Translations under genes and position numbers: made by a program
Notes under the pieces: model-generated
What the model was told of the DNA's origin: nothing
Database searches by the model: none
The model's input: the letters and a program-made list of their open reading frames with translations, nothing else
Shown: piece by piece, positions 32,180-39,924 of the stretch
Position numbering within the stretch: position 1 is the first letter of the stretch
How the letters are laid out: each line of letters begins with the position of its first letter
NCBI GenBank assembly: GCA_002418985.1
Contig: DIFE01000014.1
Coordinates: 12,191-52,114 of the forward strand
Length of the DNA: 39,924 nucleotides
Source of the DNA: Deltaproteobacteria bacterium UBA5756
GTDB taxonomy: Bacteria; Desulfobacterota; Syntrophorhabdia; Syntrophorhabdales; Syntrophorhabdaceae
Direction of reading: 5' to 3'

Positions 32180-33196
32180 ATGAAACGGTTTTTGTGTATC
32201 GTATCCGGTGTCCTGTTCCTTGCTGTAACCTTATGCCTGGTGTCGGTGCCGGCGAGCGCCCAGGTGAAGCTTCGTTTTGCCACGTTCTTCCCTGTGAGCC
32301 ACCCCAATGCGGCGATAACGGCGGAGTGGTGCAAGGAAGTGGAGAAGAGGACCAACGGAAAGGTGAAGGTGCAGCATTACCCGGGTGCCACCCTGACCTC
32401 GCCTCAGTCGCAGTACGACAGTATCCTTACCGGTGTTGTCGACATGGCCAATTGCGTTCTCGGGTACACGATGGGGAAATTCCCCCTCTCCGAGATCCTC
32501 GACTATCCTCTCGGTTATCCGAGCGGCGTCGTGGCGACGAGGCTCGCCAATGAGTTCTATAAGAGCTTCAAACCCAAGGAATTCGACGATGTCAAGGTCA
32601 TGTATTTCCATGCCCAGGGCCCCGGCATACTCCACACGAGAAAGCCCGTGAAGAGCCTCGACGACCTGAAAGGGATGAAGATACGGACCTTCGGCTCCAA
32701 TGCGAAGATGATGTCCATGCTCGGCGGCTCGCCGGTGGCCATGCCCATGGGCGACGCCTATGACGCCCTGTCAAAAGGCGTAGCCGACGGCCTGCTGTGC
32801 GGTTATGAAGCCCTCAAGGGATGGAAGCTGGGAGAAGTCATCAAGTCCACGACGGAGAACTACGGCACCGCCTACACCGCCACCTTCGTCATCGCCATGA
32901 ACAAGGCGAAATGGAACAGTATTCCCCCCGACGCGCAAAAGGTGATCGAGGAGATCAACAAGGAATTCATGGAAAAGCAGGGCAAACTCTGGGACAAGAT
33001 GGACCAGGACGGAAAGGAATTCTCCACAAAGAGGGGAAACCAGGTGATCAAGCTTTCCGCGGAAGAGAACCAGAAATGGGTCACGCAGATAGAGCCGCTC
33101 TTTGCCGAGTATGTGAAGAAGATGAAGGAAAAGAACCTGGCTGGCGACAAGGCGTTGAAATTCGTGCGCGACTACATCAAGAAGAATACAAAATAG
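32180..33196 (+). CDS. dctP: TRAP transporter substrate-binding protein
   Basis: A 338-residue periplasmic solute receptor. Signal peptide residues 1-27 (FLCIVSGVLFLAVTLCLVSVPASA, cleavage before QVKLRFATFF). The DctP fold follows with the conserved IRTFGSNAKMMSMLGGSPVAMPMGDAYDALSKGVADG segment (about 170-205), which includes the carboxylate-binding Arg in GMKIRTF. It delivers an organic acid to the DctQM permease in a Na+- or H+-gradient-driven uptake system. Ligand unknown; aromatic or branched carboxylates would fit the ligase genes downstream. It is the first gene of dctPQM and has its own 3' hairpin. Confidence 0.95.
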   Translation: MKRFLCIVSGVLFLAVTLCLVSVPASAQVKLRFATFFPVSHPNAAITAEWCKEVEKRTNGKVKVQHYPGATLTSPQSQYDSILTGVVDMANCVLGYTMGKFPLSEILDYPLGYPSGVVATRLANEFYKSFKPKEFDDVKVMYFHAQGPGILHTRKPVKSLDDLKGMKIRTFGSNAKMMSMLGGSPVAMPMGDAYDALSKGVADGLLCGYEALKGWKLGEVIKSTTENYGTAYTATFVIAMNKAKWNSIPPDAQKVIEEINKEFMEKQGKLWDKMDQDGKEFSTKRGNQVIKLSAEENQKWVTQIEPLFAEYVKKMKEKNLAGDKALKFVRDYIKKNTK

Positions 33197-33210
33197 CCCC
33201 CATAAGACCT

Positions 33211-33243
33211 GGTTGCCGGGGAGAGTAAGCGGCCCCGGCAACC
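33211..33243 (+). other. Intercistronic hairpin between dctP and dctQ
   Basis: GGTTGCCGGGG (33211-33221) and CCCCGGCAACC (33233-33243) are perfectly complementary around an 11-base loop with no T tract. Such hairpins after a binding-protein gene commonly protect its mRNA 3' end or cut downstream expression, giving more receptor than permease. Confidence 0.75.
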
Positions 33244-33265
33244 GGTCGCATAAGGAGGAGGATCA

Positions 33266-33754
33266 ATGAACAGCGTGATCGGTGCCGCCAGAAGGTTCAG
33301 CGGCTGGATGAACGGTTTGAGCGGTATCGTATTGTTTCTGATGATGATGCTCACCGTGGTGGACGTCGCCCTTCGTGCCTTCTGGAGGCCCATAACCGGA
33401 ACCTACGAACTCGTGGCGATGGCGGGGGCCGTTGTCGTGGCCTTTGCCATACCGCAGACCTCTTGGGACAATGCTCACATATTCGTGGATTTCCTGCTCG
33501 AGAAGCGCTCCCAGACCGTAAAGAGGACCTTCGGCCTCTTTACAAGGCTCCTCGGTGTGATCCTCTTCGTCATACTGGGCTATTACCTGCTCACGAAATC
33601 AAACCACCTTTTTAAAAGCGGGGACGTCTCTCTTACCCTGGGGATACCTTACTATCCCGTAGCCTATGGACTTGCGTTCTGTGCCTTCATGGAGGCCCTT
33701 GTCCTCGTTCTCCAGACCGTTCTCTTATTCAAGAAGGGTGAAAACAATGGATGA
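33266..33754 (+). CDS. dctQ: TRAP transporter small permease
   Basis: A 162-residue inner-membrane protein with four hydrophobic helices (about 20-40, 52-75, 90-112, 130-155) and the family's first-helix pattern ending MLTVVDVALRAFWRPITGTYELV. It forms the smaller half of the permease with DctM. A strong ribosome site (AAGGAGGAGG) precedes the ATG, and its end overlaps dctM by 8 bases. Confidence 0.94.
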   Translation: MNSVIGAARRFSGWMNGLSGIVLFLMMMLTVVDVALRAFWRPITGTYELVAMAGAVVVAFAIPQTSWDNAHIFVDFLLEKRSQTVKRTFGLFTRLLGVILFVILGYYLLTKSNHLFKSGDVSLTLGIPYYPVAYGLAFCAFMEALVLVLQTVLLFKKGENNG

Positions 33755-35048
33755 AATTACCATAGGAGTCATCGGCATCTTTGTCTTGCTGGCGCTCTTT
33801 CTCACCGGCCTGGAGCTTGCCTTCGGCATGGCACTGGTCGGCGTGGCCGGGTATGCCTACATAGTGGGGCCGGCACAGGCAATGAACATGCTTGCCAACG
33901 ATTTTTACGACTCCCTCGAGTCTTACAGCCTCACCGTGGTACCCCTCTTTGTCCTCATGGGGCAGATCGCTTTTAACGCGGGTGTGGCCAAGCGCCTCTA
34001 CGACAGCGCCCACAAGTTCCTCGGCCACATTCCCGGCGGGCTTGCCATGGCGACCGTCGCGGGGGCCACCATCTTCAAGGCCATATGCGGCTCGATCGTG
34101 GCGACGAGCGCCACCTTCGCGAGTGTTGCCGTGCCCGAGATGGACAGGTTCAATTACAGCAAGAAGCTCTCCACGGGCATCGTGGCCACTGTCGGCACCC
34201 TTGGCGTTCTCATCCCGCCGAGCGTGACGCTCATCCTCCTCGGCCTCATCACCCAGGTGTCCATAGGAAAGCTCTTCATGGCGGGACTGATCCCGGGCCT
34301 CATGATCTCCTTTTTCTTCGCCGTTGTCATTTTCGGATGGGCCCGCATAAACCCTGCCATAGGGCCGAAGAGCGAGAAGTACTCCTGGCCGGCCCGGATG
34401 AAGACCCTGCCCGACGTGATGTGGCCGGTGTTGATATTCCTCGTGATAATCGGCGGGTTGATGAACGGTTTCTTCACGCCCACGGAGGCGGGGTCGATCG
34501 GCACCTTTGCCGTCCTTGTGCTATGTGTCATCAAGGGTGACATAAAGTTCAACGGCATACGGCAGTCCATCAAGGAGGCTCTCCGGACCTCCTGCATGGT
34601 GCTAGTTATCGTGGCGTCTTCCACCGTTCTGGGCCACTTCATCGCCGTAACGAACATTCCCAACGGGGTGGCTGAGTGGGTCGTGTCCCTGCCGGTCCAT
34701 CGCCACGTCATCATGATCTTCATCTTCCTGATCTATCTGATTGGCGGGTCCTTCATCGACGACCTTGCCTTTCTGATCCTCGCTACCCCCATATTCTACC
34801 CGGCAATAACGAACATGGGTTATGACCCGATCTGGGCGTGCATCATGCTCTCTCTCACCGTCTGCGTGGGCTCCGTCATCCCGCCCGTCGCCATGTGTGT
34901 CTTTGTCGTGAAGAACATCACCAAGGTTCCCATGGGTGTCATCTACAAGGGCGTATATCCCTTTCTTATCGCCCTGTTCCTCTGCGTGGCACTCCTCTTC
35001 GTTTTCCCCGAACTGACCTTGTACCTGCCGTCAGTTCTCATGAAATAG
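33747..35048 (+). CDS. dctM: TRAP transporter large permease
   Basis: A 433-residue permease with about twelve hydrophobic segments and the DctM signatures (VPLFVLMGQIAFNAGVAKRLYDSA; GSIVATSATFASVAVPEM; GVLIPPSVTLILLGLIT; PPVAMCVFVVKNITKVP). It carries out the ion-coupled transport step. The open frame extends upstream to 33666 inside dctQ, but the ATG at 33747 with AAGAAGGGTG gives the standard start MDEITIGVIGIF. A strong terminator follows 20 bases after the stop, closing the operon. Confidence 0.95.
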   Translation: MDEITIGVIGIFVLLALFLTGLELAFGMALVGVAGYAYIVGPAQAMNMLANDFYDSLESYSLTVVPLFVLMGQIAFNAGVAKRLYDSAHKFLGHIPGGLAMATVAGATIFKAICGSIVATSATFASVAVPEMDRFNYSKKLSTGIVATVGTLGVLIPPSVTLILLGLITQVSIGKLFMAGLIPGLMISFFFAVVIFGWARINPAIGPKSEKYSWPARMKTLPDVMWPVLIFLVIIGGLMNGFFTPTEAGSIGTFAVLVLCVIKGDIKFNGIRQSIKEALRTSCMVLVIVASSTVLGHFIAVTNIPNGVAEWVVSLPVHRHVIMIFIFLIYLIGGSFIDDLAFLILATPIFYPAITNMGYDPIWACIMLSLTVCVGSVIPPVAMCVFVVKNITKVPMGVIYKGVYPFLIALFLCVALLFVFPELTLYLPSVLMK

Positions 35049-35068
35049 GCCGTTCGTATACTCCTGAT

Positions 35069-35105
35069 AAAAGGGCCGGACGTTTGGCTGGCGTCCGGCC
35101 CTTTT
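35069..35105. terminator. Bidirectional rho-independent terminator after dctM
   Basis: AAAAGGGCCGGACG (35069-35082) and CGTCCGGCCCTTTT (35092-35105) form a perfect 14-bp stem with a 9-base loop, A-tract and T-tract included. Confidence 0.93.
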
Positions 35106-35234
35106 AAGACGGTTTTGCGTCCCGGGCTACAAGAAAGAAAGTCTCTGGTGAAGATCGAGTTCGTCCCGGACGGACAACACCTCCCGCCTAACTCCCCCGC
35201 GCACCTCCGTCATTCCGGCGCAGTCCTTTCCTCC

Positions 35235-35281
35235 TGTGCACTTTATGCACACCTGTGAGCAATTTCAGCACATCCGGTGTG
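35235..35281 (+). promoter_or_regulatory. Candidate enhancer of the ligase-dehydrogenase operon
   Basis: Palindrome TGTGCA-N5-TGCACA overlaps the 12-mer shared with the dctP region, and a second CACA-N5-TGTG palindrome follows 17 bases later. They lie 89-135 bases before the predicted start at 35370. Confidence 0.5.
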
Positions 35282-35343
35282 AAACCCGCGGTACAATTAG
35301 CCGAAAACACTGGCTTTACGGGCCCTGGCGGGGGCCGTGCTTC

Positions 35344-35359
35344 TGGCACGCTAATTGCT
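35344..35359 (+). promoter_or_regulatory. Sigma-54 promoter of the ligase-dehydrogenase operon
   Basis: TGGCAC-N5-TTGCT with exact GG/GC spacing. Predicted start 35370, giving a 44-base leader with the AGGAGG site. It fixes the true start codon at 35414 rather than upstream. Confidence 0.85.
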
Positions 35360-35413
35360 TTTGAAGTTGCGAATCTCACTGAAATTTCAGCTACCTCAGG
35401 AGGAGCGCCGGAA

Positions 35414-36991
35414 ATGAGCCCAAACCATGAATTCCAGACAGTAAGAACGTTGATCGAGCGTAACGCCGCGCTGTATCCCAAAAAGACGGCCATGAAGGAA
35501 TACGAGACAGGCAAGAGCTGCACCTTCAGCCAGCTAAAAGAAAGGGTGATGAAGATCGGCAGCGCCCTTTTCGCCCTCGGAGCCAAAAAGGGCGACAGGG
35601 TGGGGATTATGAGCCAGAACAGTTATGAATACATGGAGCTTACCCTTGCCGCCAGCGCATCGGGGTTTGTTTTTGTGCCCGTTAACTTCAGGCTGGCGGG
35701 ACGGGAGATGGCGGGGGTCCTCTCCGACGCCGAGCCGGTCATTTTTTTCGTGGATGAGCAGTATGTGCCGACTGCGCAGGAGATAAAAGGGCAGATACCG
35801 TCCGTCCGCGAATTCGTGCACATCGGGCCGAAGGCAAGAAGGCCCGAAGGGTGGCACGGGTATGACGAGATGCTTCGGGGCGCCGCCGCAGGTTGGCAGG
35901 AGACCGTCCACGAGGACGACCTAGCCATGCTCATGTATACGAGCGGCACGACGGGGGCGCCAAAAGGCGTTATGCAGACCCACCTCAACATGTATCACTG
36001 CGGGCGGACCTGCTCCTTTAACAACAGCATAGAGACGGACGACGTCGGCTTTACGATCTGCCCCATGTACCACGTGACGGCGTCGACCTCCTTTTTGGGG
36101 CCCTTCTATCGCGGTGCGACGAGCATCCTTTTCCAGAAATTCGATCCCGAAGGCCTCTTCAAGGCCGCCCACGAAGAGCATATCGTGGCGGGCATGCTCG
36201 CAACCCCGATGGTCCGGATGCTCCTCGATGTCTGGCCTTCCGTGAAAAACCGCTATAATGTATCGAGCATGAACAAGCTCTGGTTCGCCGGAGCCGGGAT
36301 CATCCCCTCTGTTTACAAGCAGTTCATCGACACCTTCGGCTGCATCCTCGGTGAGCATCACGGGACCACGGAGACGACGGGCGTTACCACGAACCTCTCC
36401 GCAAAGGACATAGAGAAGGAACTGACCGACGACAACCTGAGGATCCTGGAGTCCTGCGGCCTGGCCGCCTATGACTGTGAAGTCCTCATCGTCGACGACA
36501 ACGACAACCCCGTTGCCGCTCCCGGCGAAGGCGAGATGAAGGTACGGGGACTCGGCACGTCTGTCGGCTACTGGCGCAAGGAGGAGCAGACGAAGAAGGC
36601 CTTTCGCAATGGCTGGTTCTACACTGAGGATATCTGTCACATCGACGAGAAGGGATATATCTATATCATCGACCGCAAGAAAGATATGATCATCACCGGC
36701 GGCGAGAATGTCTATCCGGCGGAGATAGAAAAGGTCGTCAACGAGCATCCGGCGGTGCGGGAGTCCTTGGCGATAGGCGTTCCCCACCCGGTGTGGGGAG
36801 AGGCGATCGCGGCGATCGTTGTGCTCAACGAGGGCCAGACCCTCGACAGCGCCGAGCTGATCCGGTACTGCAAGGGCAAGATCGCGGGATACAAGGTGCC
36901 CAAGGTAGTCCATTTTATCCCGGAGATGCCCCGCAATCCCGCAGGCAAGATCTCCAAGCCGGAATTACGCAGACAGTTTGGTGCAGCATAG
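35414..36991 (+). CDS. AMP-forming acyl-CoA synthetase (ligase)
   Basis: A 525-residue ANL-superfamily enzyme that activates a carboxylic acid to its CoA thioester through an acyl-AMP. Motifs: P-loop-like YTSGTTGAPKGV (about 178-189), GEHHGTTETTG in the place of the usual Y-G-x-T-E, YTEDICHIDEKGYIYIIDRKKDMI with the hinge region, GGENVYPAEIE, and NPAGKISK with the catalytic Lys near the C-terminus. The substrate acid is unknown. The start with AGGAGG lies downstream of a sigma-54 promoter. It heads a two-gene operon with an acyl-CoA dehydrogenase 41 bases downstream, implying activation followed by oxidation of the same acid. Confidence 0.94.
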   Translation: MSPNHEFQTVRTLIERNAALYPKKTAMKEYETGKSCTFSQLKERVMKIGSALFALGAKKGDRVGIMSQNSYEYMELTLAASASGFVFVPVNFRLAGREMAGVLSDAEPVIFFVDEQYVPTAQEIKGQIPSVREFVHIGPKARRPEGWHGYDEMLRGAAAGWQETVHEDDLAMLMYTSGTTGAPKGVMQTHLNMYHCGRTCSFNNSIETDDVGFTICPMYHVTASTSFLGPFYRGATSILFQKFDPEGLFKAAHEEHIVAGMLATPMVRMLLDVWPSVKNRYNVSSMNKLWFAGAGIIPSVYKQFIDTFGCILGEHHGTTETTGVTTNLSAKDIEKELTDDNLRILESCGLAAYDCEVLIVDDNDNPVAAPGEGEMKVRGLGTSVGYWRKEEQTKKAFRNGWFYTEDICHIDEKGYIYIIDRKKDMIITGGENVYPAEIEKVVNEHPAVRESLAIGVPHPVWGEAIAAIVVLNEGQTLDSAELIRYCKGKIAGYKVPKVVHFIPEMPRNPAGKISKPELRRQFGAA

Positions 36992-37032
36992 ATAAAGGAG
37001 TCAAATTCGGGGACTAACCCTCTGGAGGATGC

Positions 37033-38178
37033 ATGGAACTGACAATGGAGCAGAAGGACATCATAAAGGCCGCCCGCGAATTTGCAGAAAAGGAATTCAG
37101 GGACAAGGCGAAAGAATTCGACGAAAAAGAGGAGTTCGACCTTTCCATCGTGAAGCGTGCCGCCGAGAACGGCTTCATCGGTGTCTTCATCAAGGAGGAA
37201 TACGGGGGTGCGGGCCTGGGGTTTCTCGAGCACTCCCTCATCACCGAGGAGGTGTGGCGCGTCGACCCCGGCTGCGGCCAGAACATCTGCTCCGCCGGTT
37301 TCGGCGCGGAGATGATCCAGACCTTCGGCACCGAGGAGCAGAAGCGCTACTACCTCCCGAAGATCGCATCCGGCGAGGCCATCATCGGCACGGCCATCAC
37401 CGAACCCGACGCGGGCAGCGACGTGACGATGGTGAAGACCCGGGCCGAGAAGAAGGGTGACACGTACGTCATCAACGGGGCGAAGATGTTTATCACCAAC
37501 GGCTGCAATGCGAAGTACCTCCTCGTCTACGCCATCACCGACCCCGAGGCGAAGGACGTGCACAAGAGGAGCAGCATCATCCTCCTCGATACGGCGACCC
37601 CGGGCTTCGCCGCCACGAAGATCCACGGGAAGATGGGCATAAGGGCCTCGAACACGGCGGAGGTGAGCTTCAACAACGTGGAAGTGCCCGTCGCGAACCT
37701 CATCGGCAAGGAGGGCCGGGGCTTCTACCAGCTCATGGAGTTCTTCAACATGACCCGCAACCACGTGGCCGCACAGGGTGTCGGCGTTGCCCAGGGCGCC
37801 CTCGAAATGGCCATATCCCACGTGAAGAAGAGAAAGGCCTTCGGAGGATCGCTTTCCAAACTCCAGGGCGTGCAGTTCAAAATAGCCGAGATGGCGACTC
37901 GTATCGAGGCGTCCCGCAGCCTCTACTGGAGGGCGGCATACCTCCTCGACAACGGCAAGCTCGACCCCGCGCTGGTCTCCATGGCCAAGTGGTTCGCAGG
38001 TGAAACCGCCGTCTACGTGGCCAACGAGGCCCTTCAGCTCCACGGCGGGTACGGCTACATCGCCGAATACGACATCCAGAGGTTCTACCGCGACGCGAAG
38101 ATCGTCGAGATCTACGAAGGCTCCAAGGAAGTCGAAAAGGCGGTCATTGCAAGTGAACTCCTGAAAAGGATATTCTAA
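37033..38178 (+). CDS. Acyl-CoA dehydrogenase
   Basis: A 381-residue FAD enzyme that introduces an alpha-beta double bond into an acyl-CoA. Conserved features: the N-terminal helical domain, AITEPDAGSDV and INGAKMFITNG (FAD/substrate strands), VKKRKAFGGSLSKLQGVQFKIAEMA, LQLHGGYGY (about 335) and catalytic base Glu362 in EIYEGSKEVEK, the position used by short-chain dehydrogenases. Full length. Electrons would go to electron-transfer flavoprotein, whose genes are not in this window. Cotranscribed with the ligase, and ended by a terminator. Confidence 0.95.
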   Translation: MELTMEQKDIIKAAREFAEKEFRDKAKEFDEKEEFDLSIVKRAAENGFIGVFIKEEYGGAGLGFLEHSLITEEVWRVDPGCGQNICSAGFGAEMIQTFGTEEQKRYYLPKIASGEAIIGTAITEPDAGSDVTMVKTRAEKKGDTYVINGAKMFITNGCNAKYLLVYAITDPEAKDVHKRSSIILLDTATPGFAATKIHGKMGIRASNTAEVSFNNVEVPVANLIGKEGRGFYQLMEFFNMTRNHVAAQGVGVAQGALEMAISHVKKRKAFGGSLSKLQGVQFKIAEMATRIEASRSLYWRAAYLLDNGKLDPALVSMAKWFAGETAVYVANEALQLHGGYGYIAEYDIQRFYRDAKIVEIYEGSKEVEKAVIASELLKRIF

Positions 38179-38191
38179 GAACGCTTGTTCC

Positions 38192-38230
38192 GTGTCCTGA
38201 GGAGACGTTGTATCCTCAGGACACAGTTTT
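38192..38230 (+). terminator. Rho-independent terminator after the acyl-CoA dehydrogenase
   Basis: GTGTCCTGAGGA (38192-38203) and TCCTCAGGACAC (38213-38224) pair perfectly around a 9-base loop; AGTTTT follows. Confidence 0.85.
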
Positions 38231-38394
38231 CCTGGACCGGGCGGCCCATCCAATCTTCAGAAGGTTCCGCGAAGGAAATCATGCCCTGCAGGCAGGGGTT
38301 GGGGACCTGCACTCCTGTTTCCATCGGAAGCACCGCCATTCTCCCGCATAACTCATGCATTTATAACTAACCGCAATTATTGACTAAAGTAACG

Positions 38395-38410
38395 TGGCAC
38401 CAAAATTGCC
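38395..38410 (+). promoter_or_regulatory. Sigma-54 promoter of the second acyl-CoA ligase
   Basis: TGGCAC-N5-TTGCC with exact GG/GC spacing. Predicted start 38421; 26-base leader with AAAGGAGG. I do not see the 12-mer TTTATGCACACC upstream of it. Confidence 0.82.
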
Positions 38411-38446
38411 CAAGGATGTTCCCAACTTATCAAAAGGAGGGTGACC

Positions 38447-39924
38447 ATGGGTGGCGACAAGACATTTTCAACGATCCGGACCTTGATAGACCGGAATGCA
38501 ATGCTCCATCCCGACAGGATAGCGATGAAAGAGGTGGAGGGAAACCGGGAGTATACGTATCGGGGATTAAAGAACAGGGTAAACAGGATGGGAAACGCCC
38601 TGCATGCCCTGGGTGCGAAAAAGGGCGACCGGGTGGCCATACTGAGCCAGAACAGCTTCGAGTACATCGAGTCGGCTTTAAGCGTGCCCAACGCGGGGCT
38701 CATCTACGTGGTCTGCAATTTCCGGCTCGCACCGCCGGAGATCGCCGCGGTGCTCTCCGATGCGGAGCCTTCCATTCTCATCGTGCAGGAGCAGTTCGTG
38801 CCGGTGGCGCAGGGGATTGTCGGCGCCATCCCGTCGGTTGAGAAGATCATCTATTTCGGGTCTCCGGAAAACAGGCCCGACGGATGGTACGACTACGAGG
38901 AACTGGTCAGGCACTCCAGCGCCTCGGAGGTCGATGGGTCAATCTTCGAGGACGACATTGCCATGCTCATGTACACAAGCGGGACGACGGGGCTCCCCAA
39001 GGGTGTCATGCAGACCCACGGCAATTTCTATCATGCCGGCCGCGTCTGTTCCAAAAACAACGGCCTTGTCATGGATGACCACGTCTTCATCGTCTGCCCC
39101 ATGTACCACATTACGGCGCATTATACCTTCTTCGGCAGCATCTACACGGCCTCGACGGCGTTCGTGTTTTCGCGGTGGGACGTTGACCTCTTCCTGTCCG
39201 TCACTGAAAGGGAAAGACTGACCGCGGGGATGTTCGCGACCCCCATGGTAATGATGATCCTCGATTCGCCGAAAACCGGGAACTACGACCTGTCGAGCTG
39301 GAGATCGTTGTGGTTCGCCGGCGCCGGGATCATACCGGCCGTCTATGAAAAATTCATCCATACCTTCGGCAACATTCTCGGAGAGCATCACGGGACCACG
39401 GAGTCGACGGGTGTCACGACGAACCTTTCCGTCAGGGACATACACGAGGCATATGCCAGGGGCGAAAAGAACATCCTCGAATCCTGCGGAAGGGCGGGCT
39501 ACGACATGGAGGTTCTCGTCGTGGACGAGGCGGGCAAACCGGTGCCGGCCGGCGGCATCGGAGAGATGATCATCCGGGGACCGGGGATGTCCTGCGGCTA
39601 CTGGCGCAAGCCGGAAGCAACGGCAAAGGCCTTCAAGGGCGAATGGTTCCATACCGAAGACGTCTGTTCCATCGACAAGAGAGGGTACATACGTGTGATC
39701 GACCGGTTGAAGGACATGATCATCACCGGCGGCGAGAATGTCTACCCCGCCGAGGTGGAAAAGGTCCTTCATACGCATGAGGTGGTCAAGGAATCCTGCG
39801 TCATCGGCACGCCTCATCCCACCTGGGGCGAGGCGGTCACAGCCGTTGTCGTTCTTCATAACGGCTCGGTGATCGACCCGGCGGATCTTTCGAATTACTG
39901 CAAGGGCAAGATCGCGGGATACAA
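38447..39924 (+). CDS. AMP-forming acyl-CoA synthetase, 3' end outside window
   Basis: The frame from the ATG at 38447 stays open for 492 codons to the window edge. It is a paralogue of the ligase at 35414 with the same motifs: YTSGTTGLPKGVMQTH, GEHHGTTESTGVTTNLS, YHTEDVC-type hinge with DRLKDMIITGGENVYPAEVE, and the matching end at KGKIAGY. Only the last 30-40 residues, with the catalytic Lys, are missing. It has its own sigma-54 promoter and strong ribosome site. A second ligase of the same subfamily suggests a related acid or a different step of one pathway, with further genes likely beyond the edge. Confidence 0.94.
   Translation, partial: MGGDKTFSTIRTLIDRNAMLHPDRIAMKEVEGNREYTYRGLKNRVNRMGNALHALGAKKGDRVAILSQNSFEYIESALSVPNAGLIYVVCNFRLAPPEIAAVLSDAEPSILIVQEQFVPVAQGIVGAIPSVEKIIYFGSPENRPDGWYDYEELVRHSSASEVDGSIFEDDIAMLMYTSGTTGLPKGVMQTHGNFYHAGRVCSKNNGLVMDDHVFIVCPMYHITAHYTFFGSIYTASTAFVFSRWDVDLFLSVTERERLTAGMFATPMVMMILDSPKTGNYDLSSWRSLWFAGAGIIPAVYEKFIHTFGNILGEHHGTTESTGVTTNLSVRDIHEAYARGEKNILESCGRAGYDMEVLVVDEAGKPVPAGGIGEMIIRGPGMSCGYWRKPEATAKAFKGEWFHTEDVCSIDKRGYIRVIDRLKDMIITGGENVYPAEVEKVLHTHEVVKESCVIGTPHPTWGEAVTAVVVLHNGSVIDPADLSNYCKGKIAGY

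Larger units (their letters stand above)
35106..35413. other. 308-base regulatory region before the first acyl-CoA ligase
   Basis: No gene. It contains TGTGCA-CTTTA-TGCACA (35235-35251) with the 12-mer TTTATGCACACC (35242-35253), a second small palindrome CACA-TCCGG-TGTG (35269-35281) and the sigma-54 promoter at 35344. An open frame runs through it from 35255, but the promoter lies inside, so it is not coding. Confidence 0.6.

Noticed and set aside
35255..35413. N-terminal extension of the first acyl-CoA ligase
   Set aside because: A sigma-54 promoter lies inside it and a strong ribosome site precedes the ATG at 35414.
36712..38253. 513-codon minus-strand frame across the ligase and acyl-CoA dehydrogenase
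   Set aside because: Shadow of the dehydrogenase; Val/Leu/Glu/His-rich translation with no domain.

Overview
The window looks like a chromosomal segment from a strictly anaerobic, syntroph-like deltaproteobacterium (Desulfobacterota; a Syntrophorhabdus-type lineage would fit). This placement is inference: it rests on moderately high GC, many two-component systems, sigma-54 promoters, a TRAP transporter beside acyl-CoA ligase and acyl-CoA dehydrogenase genes, and an NtrC-type regulator. No rRNA or ribosomal-protein marker is present to fix taxonomy.

Layout. 1-5.5 kb: an edge-truncated, apparently frameshifted GNAT acetyltransferase, an AraC regulator, a left-handed beta-helix (gamma carbonic anhydrase-like) protein, two metallo-beta-lactamase-fold hydrolases, hypoxanthine phosphoribosyltransferase, a small secreted protein and a flavodoxin-like protein, followed by a near-consensus parS site. 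5.5-9.3 kb: a NarL-type PAS kinase/regulator pair and a TerC membrane protein. 9.3-14.2 kb: a palindromic dispersed repeat, YdcF/galE, a ribbon-helix-helix/PilZ protein, and a rhomboid-radical SAM operon. 14.3-18.9 kb: a tight galT-glgA-GAF kinase-receiver operon. 18.9-25 kb: tRNA-Ala(CGC), a membrane PAS kinase, a leaderless lipoprotein gene, a cytosolic PAS kinase and an isochorismatase-fold hydrolase. 25.3-28.9 kb: an HTH-GHKL-STAS-like regulator, a possibly TIR-like protein, and the remains of a type VI secretion operon (frameshifted tssJ, and tssK cut after about 32 codons and fused to the tail of a radical SAM/SPASM gene). 29-39.9 kb: a cytosolic PAS kinase and NtrC-type regulator, a dctPQM TRAP transporter, an acyl-CoA ligase plus acyl-CoA dehydrogenase operon, and a second acyl-CoA ligase running off the edge.

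The most coherent biology is in the last 11 kb. Four matches to the -24/-12 sigma-54 promoter, all with the invariant GG-N10-GC spacing, sit before the kinase gene, dctP, the first ligase and the second ligase. The only sigma-54 activator in the window lies among them, so I infer an organic-acid uptake and CoA-activation regulon governed by this kinase/regulator pair, with the kinase gene in its own regulon. A shared 12-mer at enhancer distance before two of the promoters is a candidate activator site.

Other structure worth attention: a dispersed four-unit heptad repeat (consensus GGTNATR) at five gene boundaries, the parS site, a lipoprotein gene whose promoter implies no 5' leader, the RHH-PilZ fusion, and the decayed T6SS locus. 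All calls come from reading the sequence; no database search was run.
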